NCBI RefSeq assembly: GCF_014638915.1
Contig: NZ_BMFQ01000002.1
Coordinates: 124,001-188,000 of the forward strand
Origin: Xanthomarina arctica
GTDB taxonomy: Bacteria; Bacteroidota; Bacteroidia; Flavobacteriales; Flavobacteriaceae
Direction of reading: 5' to 3'
Length of the DNA: 64,000 nt
Made by a program: the position numbers and the translations under genes. The first letter of the stretch is position 1; every line of letters starts with the position of its first letter. Positions 52,570 through 60,904 of the stretch are shown here, one piece after another. Under the pieces are notes generated by a model. It worked only from the letters and a program-made list of their open reading frames with translations. It was not told the origin of the DNA and ran no database searches.

Positions 52570-55083
52570 ATGAAACACACCTATCACATACACGGAATGA
52601 CTTGCAACGGTTGCAGAAGTCACGTTGAAGAAACACTTTCAAAAGTAGAAGGAGTTTCAAATGTCACTGTCAATTTAGAACAGGCAGAAGCAACGATTGA
52701 AATGGCATCACATATTCCAATTGAAACATTTCAAGAAGCTTTAAAAAAGGATGGAGGCACATATAGTATTCATAAACCAGGTGAGCATCATAAAAAGGAT
52801 GAGATTCCCACTTCCGTGGGAATTAAAAAAAGCAAAGGAACAGGAACTTTCTATTGTCCAATGCATTGTGAAGGTGAAAAAACATATAACCAAGCCGGTG
52901 ATTGCCCAGTATGTGGTATGGATTTAGTTGAAGAACAAAATCTATCGACTTCCACATCAGAACAATGGACTTGTCCCATGCACCCAGAAATTGTAAGAGA
53001 CGAAGCAGGCGCTTGTCCTATTTGTGGTATGGATTTAGTGCCCATGAAAGCAGATAGTTCAGCAGAGGAAAAGACCTATAAAAAGCTATTAAAAAAGTTT
53101 AAGATTGCAGTCGTATTTACCTTGCCAATCTTCTTAATCGCCATGAGCGAAATGCTCCCTAACAATCCATTATACGATGTTATGGAACAGAAATATTGGA
53201 ACTGGATTCAGTTTGCATTATCCATTCCTGTCGTATTTTTTGCCACTTGGATGTTTTTTGAACGTGCTTATAAAAGTATCAAAACATGGAACCTCAATAT
53301 GTTTACGCTTATAGGTATTGGTTCAGGTGTGGCTTGGGTATTTAGTGTTTTTGGTATGTTTTTTCCAGACGTTTTTCCAGACCAATTCAAAACGGATTCT
53401 GGGGCAGTACACGTCTATTTTGAAGCAGCAACCGTTATTCTAACACTTGTGCTTTTAGGACAACTTTTAGAAGCTCGTGCGCATAGTAAAACCAATTCGG
53501 CAGTTAAAGAGTTATTAAAGTTAGCACCCAACAAAGCCATAAAAATAGTAAATGGGGAAGAGGTTGAAGTAACCATCGATAAGATTGTATTACATGATAT
53601 TTTAAAAGTAAAACCAGGTGAGAAAATTCCTGTGGATGGCGTAATTACTGAAGGAGATACAACCATTGATGAATCTATGATTACAGGAGAACCAATTCCT
53701 GTAAACAAATCGATAGATGATAAGGTAAGTAGTGGAACAATCAACGGGAATCAATCTTTTTTGATGAAAGCTGAAAAAGTTGGAAGTGATACGTTGTTAT
53801 CTCAAATCATTCATATGGTTAACAATGCGAGTCGTAGTCGTGCACCAATTCAAAATCTAGCAGATAAAGTTTCTGGTTACTTTGTGCCTGTTGTAGTTTT
53901 TATTTCTTTACTAACTTTTGCTATTTGGGCTATTTGGGCTATTTGGGGTCCAGAACCCGTGTATGTTTATGCCTTTGTTAATGCTATTGCCGTGTTAATA
54001 ATTGCTTGTCCGTGTGCTTTAGGTTTAGCAACACCTATGTCTGTGATGGTAGGCGTGGGGAAAGGCGCTCAAAATGGTGTGCTGATTAAAAATGCTGAAG
54101 CCTTAGAAAAATTAGACAAGGTAGATACCTTAATTATAGATAAAACAGGAACAATTACCGAAGGAAAACCAACCGTTGAAAAAATGGGTTCATTTAACAA
54201 CGGTTTCAGTGAAAGCGACGTGCTTCAATACATTGTTACTTTAAACAGTCATAGTGAACATCCATTAGCCGAGGCAACCGTTAAATACGGAAAAGAACAG
54301 CATGTTGAATTATTAAAATCGGATGGATTTAGTGCCGTTACAGGAAAAGGTGTGGAAGCTATTATTGATGGTAAAAAAGTAGCATTAGGGAATCCTAAAA
54401 TGATGGCATATGCCAATGCGGAAATTACTTCGCAAATGGAGGAAGAAGCCACGACTTATCAAAAACAAGGTAAAACAGTATCCTATTTATCTGTGGATAA
54501 TACAGTTGTTGGTTATGTTGTGATAGGCGATAAGATTAAGGCAACCAGCGCTAAAGCCATCAAAGAACTTCAAGAAAAGGGTATTGCAGTCATTATGCTT
54601 ACAGGCGATAATCACGATACAGCACAAGCTGTAGCTACAGAACTTCATCTTACCGATTTTAAAGCAAGCATGTTACCTGAAGATAAAATGAAAGAAGTAG
54701 AGAAACTTCAAAAAGAAGGAAAGGTAGTTGCTATGGCAGGTGACGGTATCAATGATGCCCCAGCCTTAGCTAAAAGTGATGTTGGTATTGCCATGGGAAC
54801 AGGAACAGATGTTGCAATAGAAAGTGCCATGATAACTTTGGTTAAAGGCGATTTACATGGAATCGTTAAAGCCAGAAATTTAAGTCATGCTGTAATGAAA
54901 AACATTAAGCAAAACCTGTTTTTTGCTCTCGTTTATAACACCTTGGGCGTACCTATTGCAGCAGGTGTTTTATTCCCATTTTTCGGAATACTATTATCAC
55001 CTATGATTGCAGCATTAGCAATGAGTTTTAGCTCGGTTTCTGTTATTGCGAATGCGTTACGATTAAGAAAATCTAAAATTTAA
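52570..55083 (+). CDS. copA: copper-translocating P1B-type ATPase
   Basis: Cu(I) exporter to the periplasm, 837 residues. Order seen: HMA domain (GMTCNGC, Cys12/15), two heavy-metal-binding CPMH..CPxCGMDL modules (about 95-118 and 135-158), membrane segments, TGEP (about 373), CPC in IACPCALG (about 480), DKTGT (about 524), SEHPLAEA and GDGINDAPAL (about 723). The C-terminal YN (FFALVYNTLG) and MSFSS residues fit the CopA/P1B-1 type. Two oddities: an in-frame palindromic repeat in the HMA linker (residues 78-85) and a triplicated Ala-Ile-Trp in a membrane helix (451-459). Confidence 0.95.
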   Translation: MKHTYHIHGMTCNGCRSHVEETLSKVEGVSNVTVNLEQAEATIEMASHIPIETFQEALKKDGGTYSIHKPGEHHKKDEIPTSVGIKKSKGTGTFYCPMHCEGEKTYNQAGDCPVCGMDLVEEQNLSTSTSEQWTCPMHPEIVRDEAGACPICGMDLVPMKADSSAEEKTYKKLLKKFKIAVVFTLPIFLIAMSEMLPNNPLYDVMEQKYWNWIQFALSIPVVFFATWMFFERAYKSIKTWNLNMFTLIGIGSGVAWVFSVFGMFFPDVFPDQFKTDSGAVHVYFEAATVILTLVLLGQLLEARAHSKTNSAVKELLKLAPNKAIKIVNGEEVEVTIDKIVLHDILKVKPGEKIPVDGVITEGDTTIDESMITGEPIPVNKSIDDKVSSGTINGNQSFLMKAEKVGSDTLLSQIIHMVNNASRSRAPIQNLADKVSGYFVPVVVFISLLTFAIWAIWAIWGPEPVYVYAFVNAIAVLIIACPCALGLATPMSVMVGVGKGAQNGVLIKNAEALEKLDKVDTLIIDKTGTITEGKPTVEKMGSFNNGFSESDVLQYIVTLNSHSEHPLAEATVKYGKEQHVELLKSDGFSAVTGKGVEAIIDGKKVALGNPKMMAYANAEITSQMEEEATTYQKQGKTVSYLSVDNTVVGYVVIGDKIKATSAKAIKELQEKGIAVIMLTGDNHDTAQAVATELHLTDFKASMLPEDKMKEVEKLQKEGKVVAMAGDGINDAPALAKSDVGIAMGTGTDVAIESAMITLVKGDLHGIVKARNLSHAVMKNIKQNLFFALVYNTLGVPIAAGVLFPFFGILLSPMIAALAMSFSSVSVIANALRLRKSKI
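52804..52823 (+). repeat. palindromic repeat in the copA linker
   Basis: Perfect 8-bp arms ATTCCCAC (52804-52811) and GTGGGAAT (52816-52823) around TTCC. In frame, encoding IPTSVGI between the HMA domain and the first CPMH module. Confidence 0.75.
53920..53946 (+). repeat. 9-bp triplication inside copA
   Basis: Three perfect copies of GCTATTTGG encode Ala-Ile-Trp three times in a membrane helix. Confidence 0.9.
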
Positions 55084-55100
55084 CTATAAAAGTAATAATT

Positions 55101-55574
55101 ATGGAAAACTCTAAACAAAACAATAATTACAGAACATTCATTATCATGTTAGGTTGCTCTTTTGTAGCCATGTATATCACCATGTATCTAAATACCTACT
55201 CCATAGACCACGTGTATTTTAGTCTCACACGTTTTTATATGAGTTGTTTAGGTATTTCAACTATGGCAGTCATCATGTGGTTTTTTATGCGAAAAATGTA
55301 TAAGAACAAAAATAAGAACATCGCCATTCTAGCAGGGAGCTTTATCCTTTTTGTTAGTGCATTAAGTTTGGTTAGAACACAAGCGCCTATTGTAGGAGAT
55401 ATACTTTGGATGAAAGCCATGATTCCACACCATTCGATAGCGATATTGACTAGTGAAAGAGCTGCTATTCAAGATCCAGAAGTAAAAGAGCTAGCCGAGG
55501 ATATAATTAAAGCGCAGAAAAAAGAAATAGAAGAAATGAAAACAATGATAAAACGTTTAGAAAATGAAAAATAA
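55101..55574 (+). CDS. DUF305-domain membrane protein
   Basis: A 157-residue protein with three or four N-terminal membrane helices (ITMYLNTYSI, FYMSCLGISTMAVIMWFF, NIAILAGSFILFVSALSLV) and a C-terminal DUF305 helix pair (WMKAMIPHHSIAILTSERAAI, IKAQKKEIEEMKTMIKRL). The MIPHH motif with His and Met side chains is the family's likely copper site. Its end overlaps the adaptor gene start by 11 bp, so the two are translated together. DUF305 proteins recur in copper and silver loci. Confidence 0.9.
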   Translation: MENSKQNNNYRTFIIMLGCSFVAMYITMYLNTYSIDHVYFSLTRFYMSCLGISTMAVIMWFFMRKMYKNKNKNIAILAGSFILFVSALSLVRTQAPIVGDILWMKAMIPHHSIAILTSERAAIQDPEVKELAEDIIKAQKKEIEEMKTMIKRLENEK

Positions 55575-57342
55575 TAAGGTAATCATATACATTGGTCTTT
55601 TGGCTATTGGCGTTCTTTTAGGCTGGTTGTTTTTTGGTGGTTCATCAAATATTGAAGCAAATCATAATCATGAAAAAGTAGCTGAAACTAAGGAAATGTG
55701 GACTTGCTCCATGCATCCACAAATTATGCAACCAGAACCAGGCGATTGTCCTATTTGTGGGATGGATTTAACCCTTGTTGAAAGTAATTCGGAAGGTTTA
55801 TTGGCAGATCAATTTAGGTTGACCCAGAATGCCATGGCATTAGCCAATATTCAAACCACGGTTGTTGGAAAGGGTATGATGGAAGATAATGTTATAAAAC
55901 TATCTGGTAAAATTGTTGAAAATGAAGAAGCTAATTCTGTACAAGTCAGTTATTTCTCAGGAAGAATAGAACGATTGAATGTTAGTTTTACCGGGGAAAC
56001 AGTTAGTAAGGGACAATTATTAGCAACTATTTATTCGCCAGAATTATATGCTACCCAACAAGAGCTTATTACAACTGCTTCCTTAAAGGAATCGCAACCT
56101 GCATTATATAAAGCAGTCAGAAATAAATTAAAACTATGGAAGCTTTCAGAAAACCAAATCAATCAGATTGAAGCATCTGGTAGGGTTCAAGAAAATGTAC
56201 CTGTTTATGCAACGGTTTCTGGAACGGTAACTGAAAAATTAGTAGAACAAGGCGACTATATAAAACAAGGTCAACCCTTACTTAAAATAGCAAACTTAAA
56301 TACGGTTTGGGCAAATTTTGATGTTTATGAAAATCAAATCGATTTATTCAAAAAAGGGCAAGAAGTTTCTATAACTGCAAATGCTTATGCAAACAAAGAA
56401 TTTAAAGCGAAAGTAGATTTTATTGACCCAATATTTGATACCAAAACAAGAACATTAAAATTAAGGGTCGTTCTTAATAATAGCGATGACGCCTTTAAAC
56501 CTGGAATGTTTGTTGAAGGAAAAATAAAAGGAACAGCCTCAAATAGAGAACAAGCATTAACTATTCCTTCGTCGGCCGTATTATGGACAGGAGAACGTTC
56601 TGTAGTCTATATAAAAACAAATCCAGACCAACCCGTTTTTGAAATGCGCGAGATCGTTTTAGGCAATCAGCTAGGGAATGACTATGAAGTTTTAGACGGT
56701 TTATTTGCAGGAAATGAAATAGTTACTAATGGCACATTTACTGTAGATGCTGCGGCTCAGTTGCAAGGTAAAAAGTCCATGATGAACAAAGAAGGCGTGA
56801 GAGTTATGACAGGTCATGAAGGGCATCTTGGAACGGAAGATATGGTTTCAGTTAATAAGGATAATACGTCTAATATAAATGAAAGAATTAAAGTGTCGAA
56901 GGAATTTCAAAATCAACTAAAAGCAGTTTTTAATGATTATATTAAATTGAAAGATGCCTTAGTTAAAGATGACTCCAAAGATGTAATAAGCGAATCAAAA
57001 AGACTTTTAGATAATTTGTCAAAAGTGGATATGAAACTATTAACAGATAAGGAGGCTCATAATCATTGGATGTCTATAGAAAAAGAAATCAAATTAGCTA
57101 CCACTTCAATTTCAAACACATCTAAAAGTAAAGAACAAAGTACATATTTTAAAAGTCTTTCATCCAATTTAACAAATGCTATTGAAGTATTTGGGATTAA
57201 TGAAAAGGTGTACCATCAATTTTGTCCTATGGCAGATAATGATAATGGCGCCTATTGGTTAAGTAAAGAAGAGCATGTTTTAAACCCTTATTTTGGTGGG
57301 GCTATGCTGAAATGTGGAGAGATAAAACAAGTAATAGAGTAA
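55564..57342 (+). CDS. cusB: CusB-like RND adaptor with N-terminal metal module and C-terminal DUF3347
   Basis: Periplasmic adaptor for the CusA pump, 592 residues. It has an N-terminal anchor (IIYIGLLAIGVLLGWLFFGG), a heavy-metal-binding module MWTCSMHPQIM..CPICGMDL (about 46-72), the membrane-fusion core (VQVSYFSGRIERLNV, barrel-sandwich TVSGTVTEKLVEQGDYIKQG, DPIFDTKTRTLKLRV) and, from about 455, a fused DUF3347 domain (HQFCPMADNDNGAYWLS, FGGAMLKCGEI). The fusion brings a metal-binding domain directly to the pump, perhaps doing the job of CusF. The gene is far from cusA and tolC but on the same strand. Confidence 0.93.
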   Translation: MKNNKVIIYIGLLAIGVLLGWLFFGGSSNIEANHNHEKVAETKEMWTCSMHPQIMQPEPGDCPICGMDLTLVESNSEGLLADQFRLTQNAMALANIQTTVVGKGMMEDNVIKLSGKIVENEEANSVQVSYFSGRIERLNVSFTGETVSKGQLLATIYSPELYATQQELITTASLKESQPALYKAVRNKLKLWKLSENQINQIEASGRVQENVPVYATVSGTVTEKLVEQGDYIKQGQPLLKIANLNTVWANFDVYENQIDLFKKGQEVSITANAYANKEFKAKVDFIDPIFDTKTRTLKLRVVLNNSDDAFKPGMFVEGKIKGTASNREQALTIPSSAVLWTGERSVVYIKTNPDQPVFEMREIVLGNQLGNDYEVLDGLFAGNEIVTNGTFTVDAAAQLQGKKSMMNKEGVRVMTGHEGHLGTEDMVSVNKDNTSNINERIKVSKEFQNQLKAVFNDYIKLKDALVKDDSKDVISESKRLLDNLSKVDMKLLTDKEAHNHWMSIEKEIKLATTSISNTSKSKEQSTYFKSLSSNLTNAIEVFGINEKVYHQFCPMADNDNGAYWLSKEEHVLNPYFGGAMLKCGEIKQVIE

Positions 57343-57367
57343 ATTAATAACAATTAAATTTAAAACA

Positions 57368-57829
57368 ATGAATTTTTCAAAGAAAAATCACGAACACAGT
57401 AAAAACAATGTTGTCAACGTGAGTAAAAAGGTAATTTTAAGTATCGCTGTAATTGCAGCAATGGTATTAACAAGCTGTAAAAACGATAGCAAACAAGAAA
57501 CGGAAACCACACAAACAGATCAAACTGAAGTAGTAAATGACATGGCTATGGCTGAGGTCTCATTTGGTGTAAGAGGAAATTGTGGAATGTGTAAAGAAAC
57601 AATTGAAAAAGCGGCAAATAGTGTAGAAGGCGTGTCTGTTGCAACTTGGGATGTAGATAAAAAGATAATCGCTATCTCGTTTGATGATACAAAAACGGAT
57701 CCAATGGCTTTTCATGATGCTATTGCTGCTTCTGGTTATGATACTGAAAAGGTTTCAGGAAATGAAGAAGCATACAATAATTTGCCAGGTTGTTGTAAAT
57801 ACGACCATGACATGATGATGAATCAATAA
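57368..57829 (+). CDS. HMA-domain envelope lipoprotein
   Basis: A 153-residue protein with a long basic start, a hydrophobic signal and lipobox VLTSC. The mature part has an HMA fold with metal loop GNCGMCK and IEKAANSVEGVSVATWDVDKK, then GCCKYDHDMMMNQ with extra Cys, His and Met. An in-frame GTG at 57419 (VSKKVILSIAVIAA) would give a more standard signal peptide and is a possible true start. A periplasmic HMA lipoprotein would pass copper to CusB or to the oxidase. A terminator follows, closing the copper island. Confidence 0.87.
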   Translation: MNFSKKNHEHSKNNVVNVSKKVILSIAVIAAMVLTSCKNDSKQETETTQTDQTEVVNDMAMAEVSFGVRGNCGMCKETIEKAANSVEGVSVATWDVDKKIIAISFDDTKTDPMAFHDAIAASGYDTEKVSGNEEAYNNLPGCCKYDHDMMMNQ

Positions 57830-57868
57830 GTTGTTTATTGGCATATTATGATTTGAATTCAAAAATTT

Positions 57869-57896
57869 AGAGTCCTTTTTTAGGACTCTTTTTTTT
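57869..57896 (+). terminator. intrinsic terminator closing the copper island
   Basis: AGAGTCC (57869-57875) pairs with GGACTCT (57883-57889), loop TTTTTTA, then eight T. Confidence 0.9.
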
Positions 57897-58058
57897 ATTG
57901 AAATTAACATTGATTTTTTAGATCCGCATATTGTAAAGCCTTATTAAAATAAAGAGTTTATTCTATTTTTTACAGTGAATTTTATTTTCTAGGAATTAAG
58001 AAAGGTATAAATAATTTAGAAAGATTAGAAGCGTTAAAGTTCTATTAAAATTTTCAAT

Positions 58059-58103
58059 ACTGATTAATATCAGTAAAATTGGTTTAAGGTTCTGATATCT
58101 TTG
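58059..58103 (+). promoter_or_regulatory. dps promoter with FNR-like site
   Basis: Perfect inverted repeat ACTGAT-TAAT-ATCAGT (58059-58074), containing TGAT-N4-ATCA as in Fnr sites, lies upstream of the -7 box TATCTTTG (58096-58103). The site centre falls near -42 from the expected start, the class II activator position. There is no -33 element. Confidence 0.6.
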
Positions 58104-58130
58104 GGTTATTATCAAACTAAACCTTAAAAA

Positions 58131-58607
58131 ATGAAAACACCTAACATCGGAATTTCATCAGAAAACAGACAAAGTATTGCTACCCAATTATCTAAAATAT
58201 TGGCAGATGAATTCGTACTCTATTCAAAAACACTTAATTTTCATTGGAATATAGAAGGTCCGGATTTTCATACGGTACACTTATATCTTGAAACGTTGTA
58301 TAAAGAGCAACAGGAAATTATCGATACTGTAGCTGAAAAAATACGTATGATAGGTCATTATGTACCTGCTAGTTTAAAAAACTATTCCGAATTAACACAT
58401 CTTACTGAAAAAACAAAAGGTAAAAATGATAGCCAAAGTATTTTTTCAGAATTATTGGAAGATCATGAAAGCATCATAGTTTTTTTACGAGAAGAAATTA
58501 AACCTATTGCAGAAAAATGGAAGGCTGAGGGAATCAGTGATTATATTACAGGATTGATGGAACAACATGAGAAAACTGCTTGGATGTTACGTTCACATTT
58601 AAAGTAA
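58131..58607 (+). CDS. dps: Dps-family ferritin-like DNA-protection protein
   Basis: Dodecameric mini-ferritin that oxidises Fe(II) with peroxide and shields DNA. The 158-residue protein has the family's ferroxidase segment KTLNFHWNIEGPDFHTVHLYLETLYKEQ, followed by IIDTVAEKIRMIG; the His, Asp and Glu ligands are all in place. The C-terminus lacks a long basic tail, so DNA binding would be weak or indirect. It follows an FNR-like site and shares this neighbourhood with a Crp/Fnr regulator 1.5 kb away on the other strand. Confidence 0.95.
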   Translation: MKTPNIGISSENRQSIATQLSKILADEFVLYSKTLNFHWNIEGPDFHTVHLYLETLYKEQQEIIDTVAEKIRMIGHYVPASLKNYSELTHLTEKTKGKNDSQSIFSELLEDHESIIVFLREEIKPIAEKWKAEGISDYITGLMEQHEKTAWMLRSHLK

Positions 58608-58666
58608 TCCATTTTATTCAAATTCTTTTTTTGAGCTAATTACAAAATTAAATTAAAACGATAATA

Positions 58667-59563
58667 ATGAACTATAAAAATATAACCATTGCTGGAAGTG
58701 GTGTTTTAGGATACCAAATAGCATTTCAAACAGCGTTTCACGGTTTTCAAGTTACTGTTTATGATATTAATGATGACGTTTTAGAAAAGGCAAAGTCAAA
58801 ATTTAATAGTATGAGCGAGGCTTTTAAAAAAGATTTAAATGCAAGCCAGCAACAACTAGATAAAACGCGACAAAATTTAAGTTACACTTCAGATTTAGCC
58901 GAAGCTGTAAAAAATGCCGATTTACTTATTGAAGCTGTTCCTGAAAATCCAAAAATTAAAATAGATTTTTACAAAAAACTGGCAAAAGTCGCTCCCCAGA
59001 AAACGGTTTTTGTTACTAATTCTTCAACACTATTACCAAGTCAATTTGCAGAAGTCACAGGAAGACCTTCAAAATTTTTAGCATTACATTTTGCTAATAC
59101 TATTTGGATTCATAACACTGCAGAAATTATGGGACATATTAATACAGATCCAAAAGTTTTTGAAGATGTCGTTAGCTTTGCTAAAGCTATTGGCATGTTG
59201 GCATTGCCTTTAAATAAAGAACAGCCAGGATACATTCTCAATTCTTTGCTAGTGCCATTGCTAGGCGCTGCTACGGATTTGTTGGTAAATAAAGTAGCAG
59301 ACCCAGAAACTATAGATAAAACTTGGATGAAAGCAACTGGTGCACCTTTAGGTCCTTTTGCCATACTAGATGTAGTAGGTATTACAACAGCATATAATAT
59401 TACAAAAATGGCGGCAGACAGTACAAATGATGAGTTAAAAATTAAAACTGTAAAATATTTAAAAGAAAATTTTATTGATAAAAACAAGCTAGGAGTTTCC
59501 ACGGGAGAAGGTTTTTATAAATACCCAAATCCGGCCTATAAAAATCCAGATTTTTTAAATTAG
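58667..59563 (+). CDS. 3-hydroxyacyl-CoA dehydrogenase
   Basis: NAD-dependent dehydrogenase of the 3-hydroxybutyryl-CoA type, 298 residues. Seen: dinucleotide motif GSGVLGYQIA (11-20), the acidic NAD-binding VYDIN, LLIEAVPEN and SNSTLLPSQFA-like TNSSTLLPSQFA, LHFANTIW and the C-terminal dimer domain (GFYKYPNP). The catalytic His lies in the LHFANTIWIHNTAEIM stretch. It is a stand-alone form without the enoyl-CoA hydratase domain. Its relation to dps, 59 bp upstream, is unclear; they may be co-transcribed. Confidence 0.9.
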   Translation: MNYKNITIAGSGVLGYQIAFQTAFHGFQVTVYDINDDVLEKAKSKFNSMSEAFKKDLNASQQQLDKTRQNLSYTSDLAEAVKNADLLIEAVPENPKIKIDFYKKLAKVAPQKTVFVTNSSTLLPSQFAEVTGRPSKFLALHFANTIWIHNTAEIMGHINTDPKVFEDVVSFAKAIGMLALPLNKEQPGYILNSLLVPLLGAATDLLVNKVADPETIDKTWMKATGAPLGPFAILDVVGITTAYNITKMAADSTNDELKIKTVKYLKENFIDKNKLGVSTGEGFYKYPNPAYKNPDFLN

Positions 59564-59610
59564 TTGGTAGACATTCGCATTAAATTAAGATAACGAATTT
59601 AGTTTGGCTT

Positions 59611-60294
59611 TTAATTTTTTAATAATTGAAGTAGTTGTTCTCTGTTTTTTAAATAAATCACGCGTTTTTCTATTTCAATAATCCCTTCATCTTTAAACTG
59701 CTTGAGACTTCTTCCTAAGCTTTCAGAAGATGTACCAATAATATTAGCCAAATCTTCTCTTGTTAAATCAATACCACTTTTTTTATCTTGTTTTTGAAAC
59801 CGATTTTCAAGAATAAGCAAATTGATAGCCAAGCGTGCGTTTAAGTTTTTTTGGGCAAGAACAGCAATAATATTAGCAAGAACTCCAAACTCATGGCCAA
59901 TATTTTTTATAAAGGTTTGTTGCAGTGCTGGAATGTCTTGTAGCAATTTAAAAAAAACATCTTTAGCAATAAAATTCACTTCTAAATCCTCCAGTGCTTC
60001 ACAGGAGTCTTGATACCGTTCTTCTCCAAATAAGGCATGATATCCTAAAACATCGCCAGGCGTATAGATGTAAAAGATTTGTTCCGTTCCAGAAAAACCT
60101 CGTTTAAATTTTTTTGCTTTTCCTTTTTTAATTTGGAAAATACCTGTAGGGATACCTTCTTCATAAAACAGAAGACTTCCTTTCTTTATGCTTAATGGTT
60201 CCATGGCATTAAAAACTAATTTTTGCTCGTCTGGAGTTAGAGCGTCAAAAAGTAGTTCACTTTCAAAATCGAATTGTGAATGGAAATTTTTCAT
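59611..60294 (-). CDS. Crp/Fnr-family transcription regulator without iron-sulfur cysteines
   Basis: A 227-residue DNA-binding protein: cyclic-nucleotide-like sensor domain (about 20-130, GIFQIKKGKAKKFKRG, YTPGDVLGYHALF), dimer helix and C-terminal winged helix (LTREDLANIIGTSSESLGRSLKQFKDEGIIE). Only one cysteine is present, so it cannot bind a 4Fe-4S cluster as E. coli Fnr does. The recognition helix has the Fnr-type E..GR arrangement, consistent with TGA/TCA half-sites. Its promoter is half of a symmetric divergent region. A TATATTTG box ends 4 nt before the ATG, implying a leaderless or near-leaderless mRNA. Confidence 0.9.
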   Translation of the reverse strand: MKNFHSQFDFESELLFDALTPDEQKLVFNAMEPLSIKKGSLLFYEEGIPTGIFQIKKGKAKKFKRGFSGTEQIFYIYTPGDVLGYHALFGEERYQDSCEALEDLEVNFIAKDVFFKLLQDIPALQQTFIKNIGHEFGVLANIIAVLAQKNLNARLAINLLILENRFQKQDKKSGIDLTREDLANIIGTSSESLGRSLKQFKDEGIIEIEKRVIYLKNREQLLQLLKN

Positions 60295-60298
60295 TAGT

Positions 60299-60370
60299 CA
60301 AATATATAATAAATAACGTATAAATATATAACATATGTTAAGTTTTTTAGTAACATTTATTATATATTTG
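60299..60370. promoter_or_regulatory. symmetric divergent promoter with central palindrome
   Basis: Perfect 16-bp inverted arms CAAATATATAATAAAT (60299-60314) and ATTTATTATATATTTG (60355-60370) place a TATATTTG -7 box at each outer end, facing outward. Exactly at the centre lies the 12-bp palindrome TAACATATGTTA (60329-60340), 28.5 bp from the inner edge of each box. It suits one dimer controlling both the Crp/Fnr gene and the DUF983-SulP genes. Confidence 0.7.
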
Positions 60371-60473
60371 TATTCGATTTAACTTAAGAAGCTGGTGCTT
60401 GGAACGAAAGACTTCTGAATCTAGGTATATCCAACCATTCAAAACATGTTAATATCCAGTTATAAAATAGTAA

Positions 60474-60851
60474 ATGAAAAAGGGAACCAAGCTTTACAGT
60501 ATTTTAAAATTAAAATGCCCACGTTGCCAAATAGGAAACTTATTCAACAATCCTGGATTACTAGTATTTTCAAGAGTCTTGGAAATGCCTGTTAAATGCC
60601 CTCATTGTCAGCAAGATTTTAAACAGGAACCAGGTTTTTATACGGCGGCTTTATGGATTAGTTATCCTATAGTACTTATCATTTTTGTCCCATTAATCAT
60701 ATTGGGATTTTCATTGGATAGTCTGAGTGGCTTTTTTAAAATTATTTATCCATTTATTATTCTCTTAAGTTTCATGTTACAGATTCCGTTAATGCGAGTC
60801 TCTAGAGCTATTTTATTGAATATGACCATTGATTATTCTACAAAATGGTAA
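60474..60851 (+). CDS. DUF983-domain membrane protein
   Basis: A 125-residue protein with two N-terminal CxxC pairs (CPRCQIGNLF and CPHCQQDFKQEPGFYTAALW), a likely zinc ribbon, then two membrane helices (IVLIIFVPLIILGF, IIYPFIILLSFMLQIP). This is the DUF983 pattern; function unknown. It is expressed from the divergent promoter with a leader of about 100 nt, and the SulP gene follows 53 bp later on the same strand. Confidence 0.87.
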   Translation: MKKGTKLYSILKLKCPRCQIGNLFNNPGLLVFSRVLEMPVKCPHCQQDFKQEPGFYTAALWISYPIVLIIFVPLIILGFSLDSLSGFFKIIYPFIILLSFMLQIPLMRVSRAILLNMTIDYSTKW

Positions 60852-60904
60852 GCTCTTATATGTGATTAAATTTAATAGCTATCAAATAATTAAACAGAAA
60901 TTCA

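Larger units (their letters stand above)
57830..58130. other. 301-bp gap between the copper island and dps
   Basis: Holds the terminator of the HMA lipoprotein gene at 57869 and the dps regulatory region from 58059. The 160 bp between are A/T rich, and I see no frame or RNA structure in them. Confidence 0.7.

Noticed and set aside
39300-57900. Copper island as an integrated mobile element
   Set aside because: No integrase, transposase, relaxase, tRNA border or terminal repeats are seen; transfer remains possible but is unsupported here.
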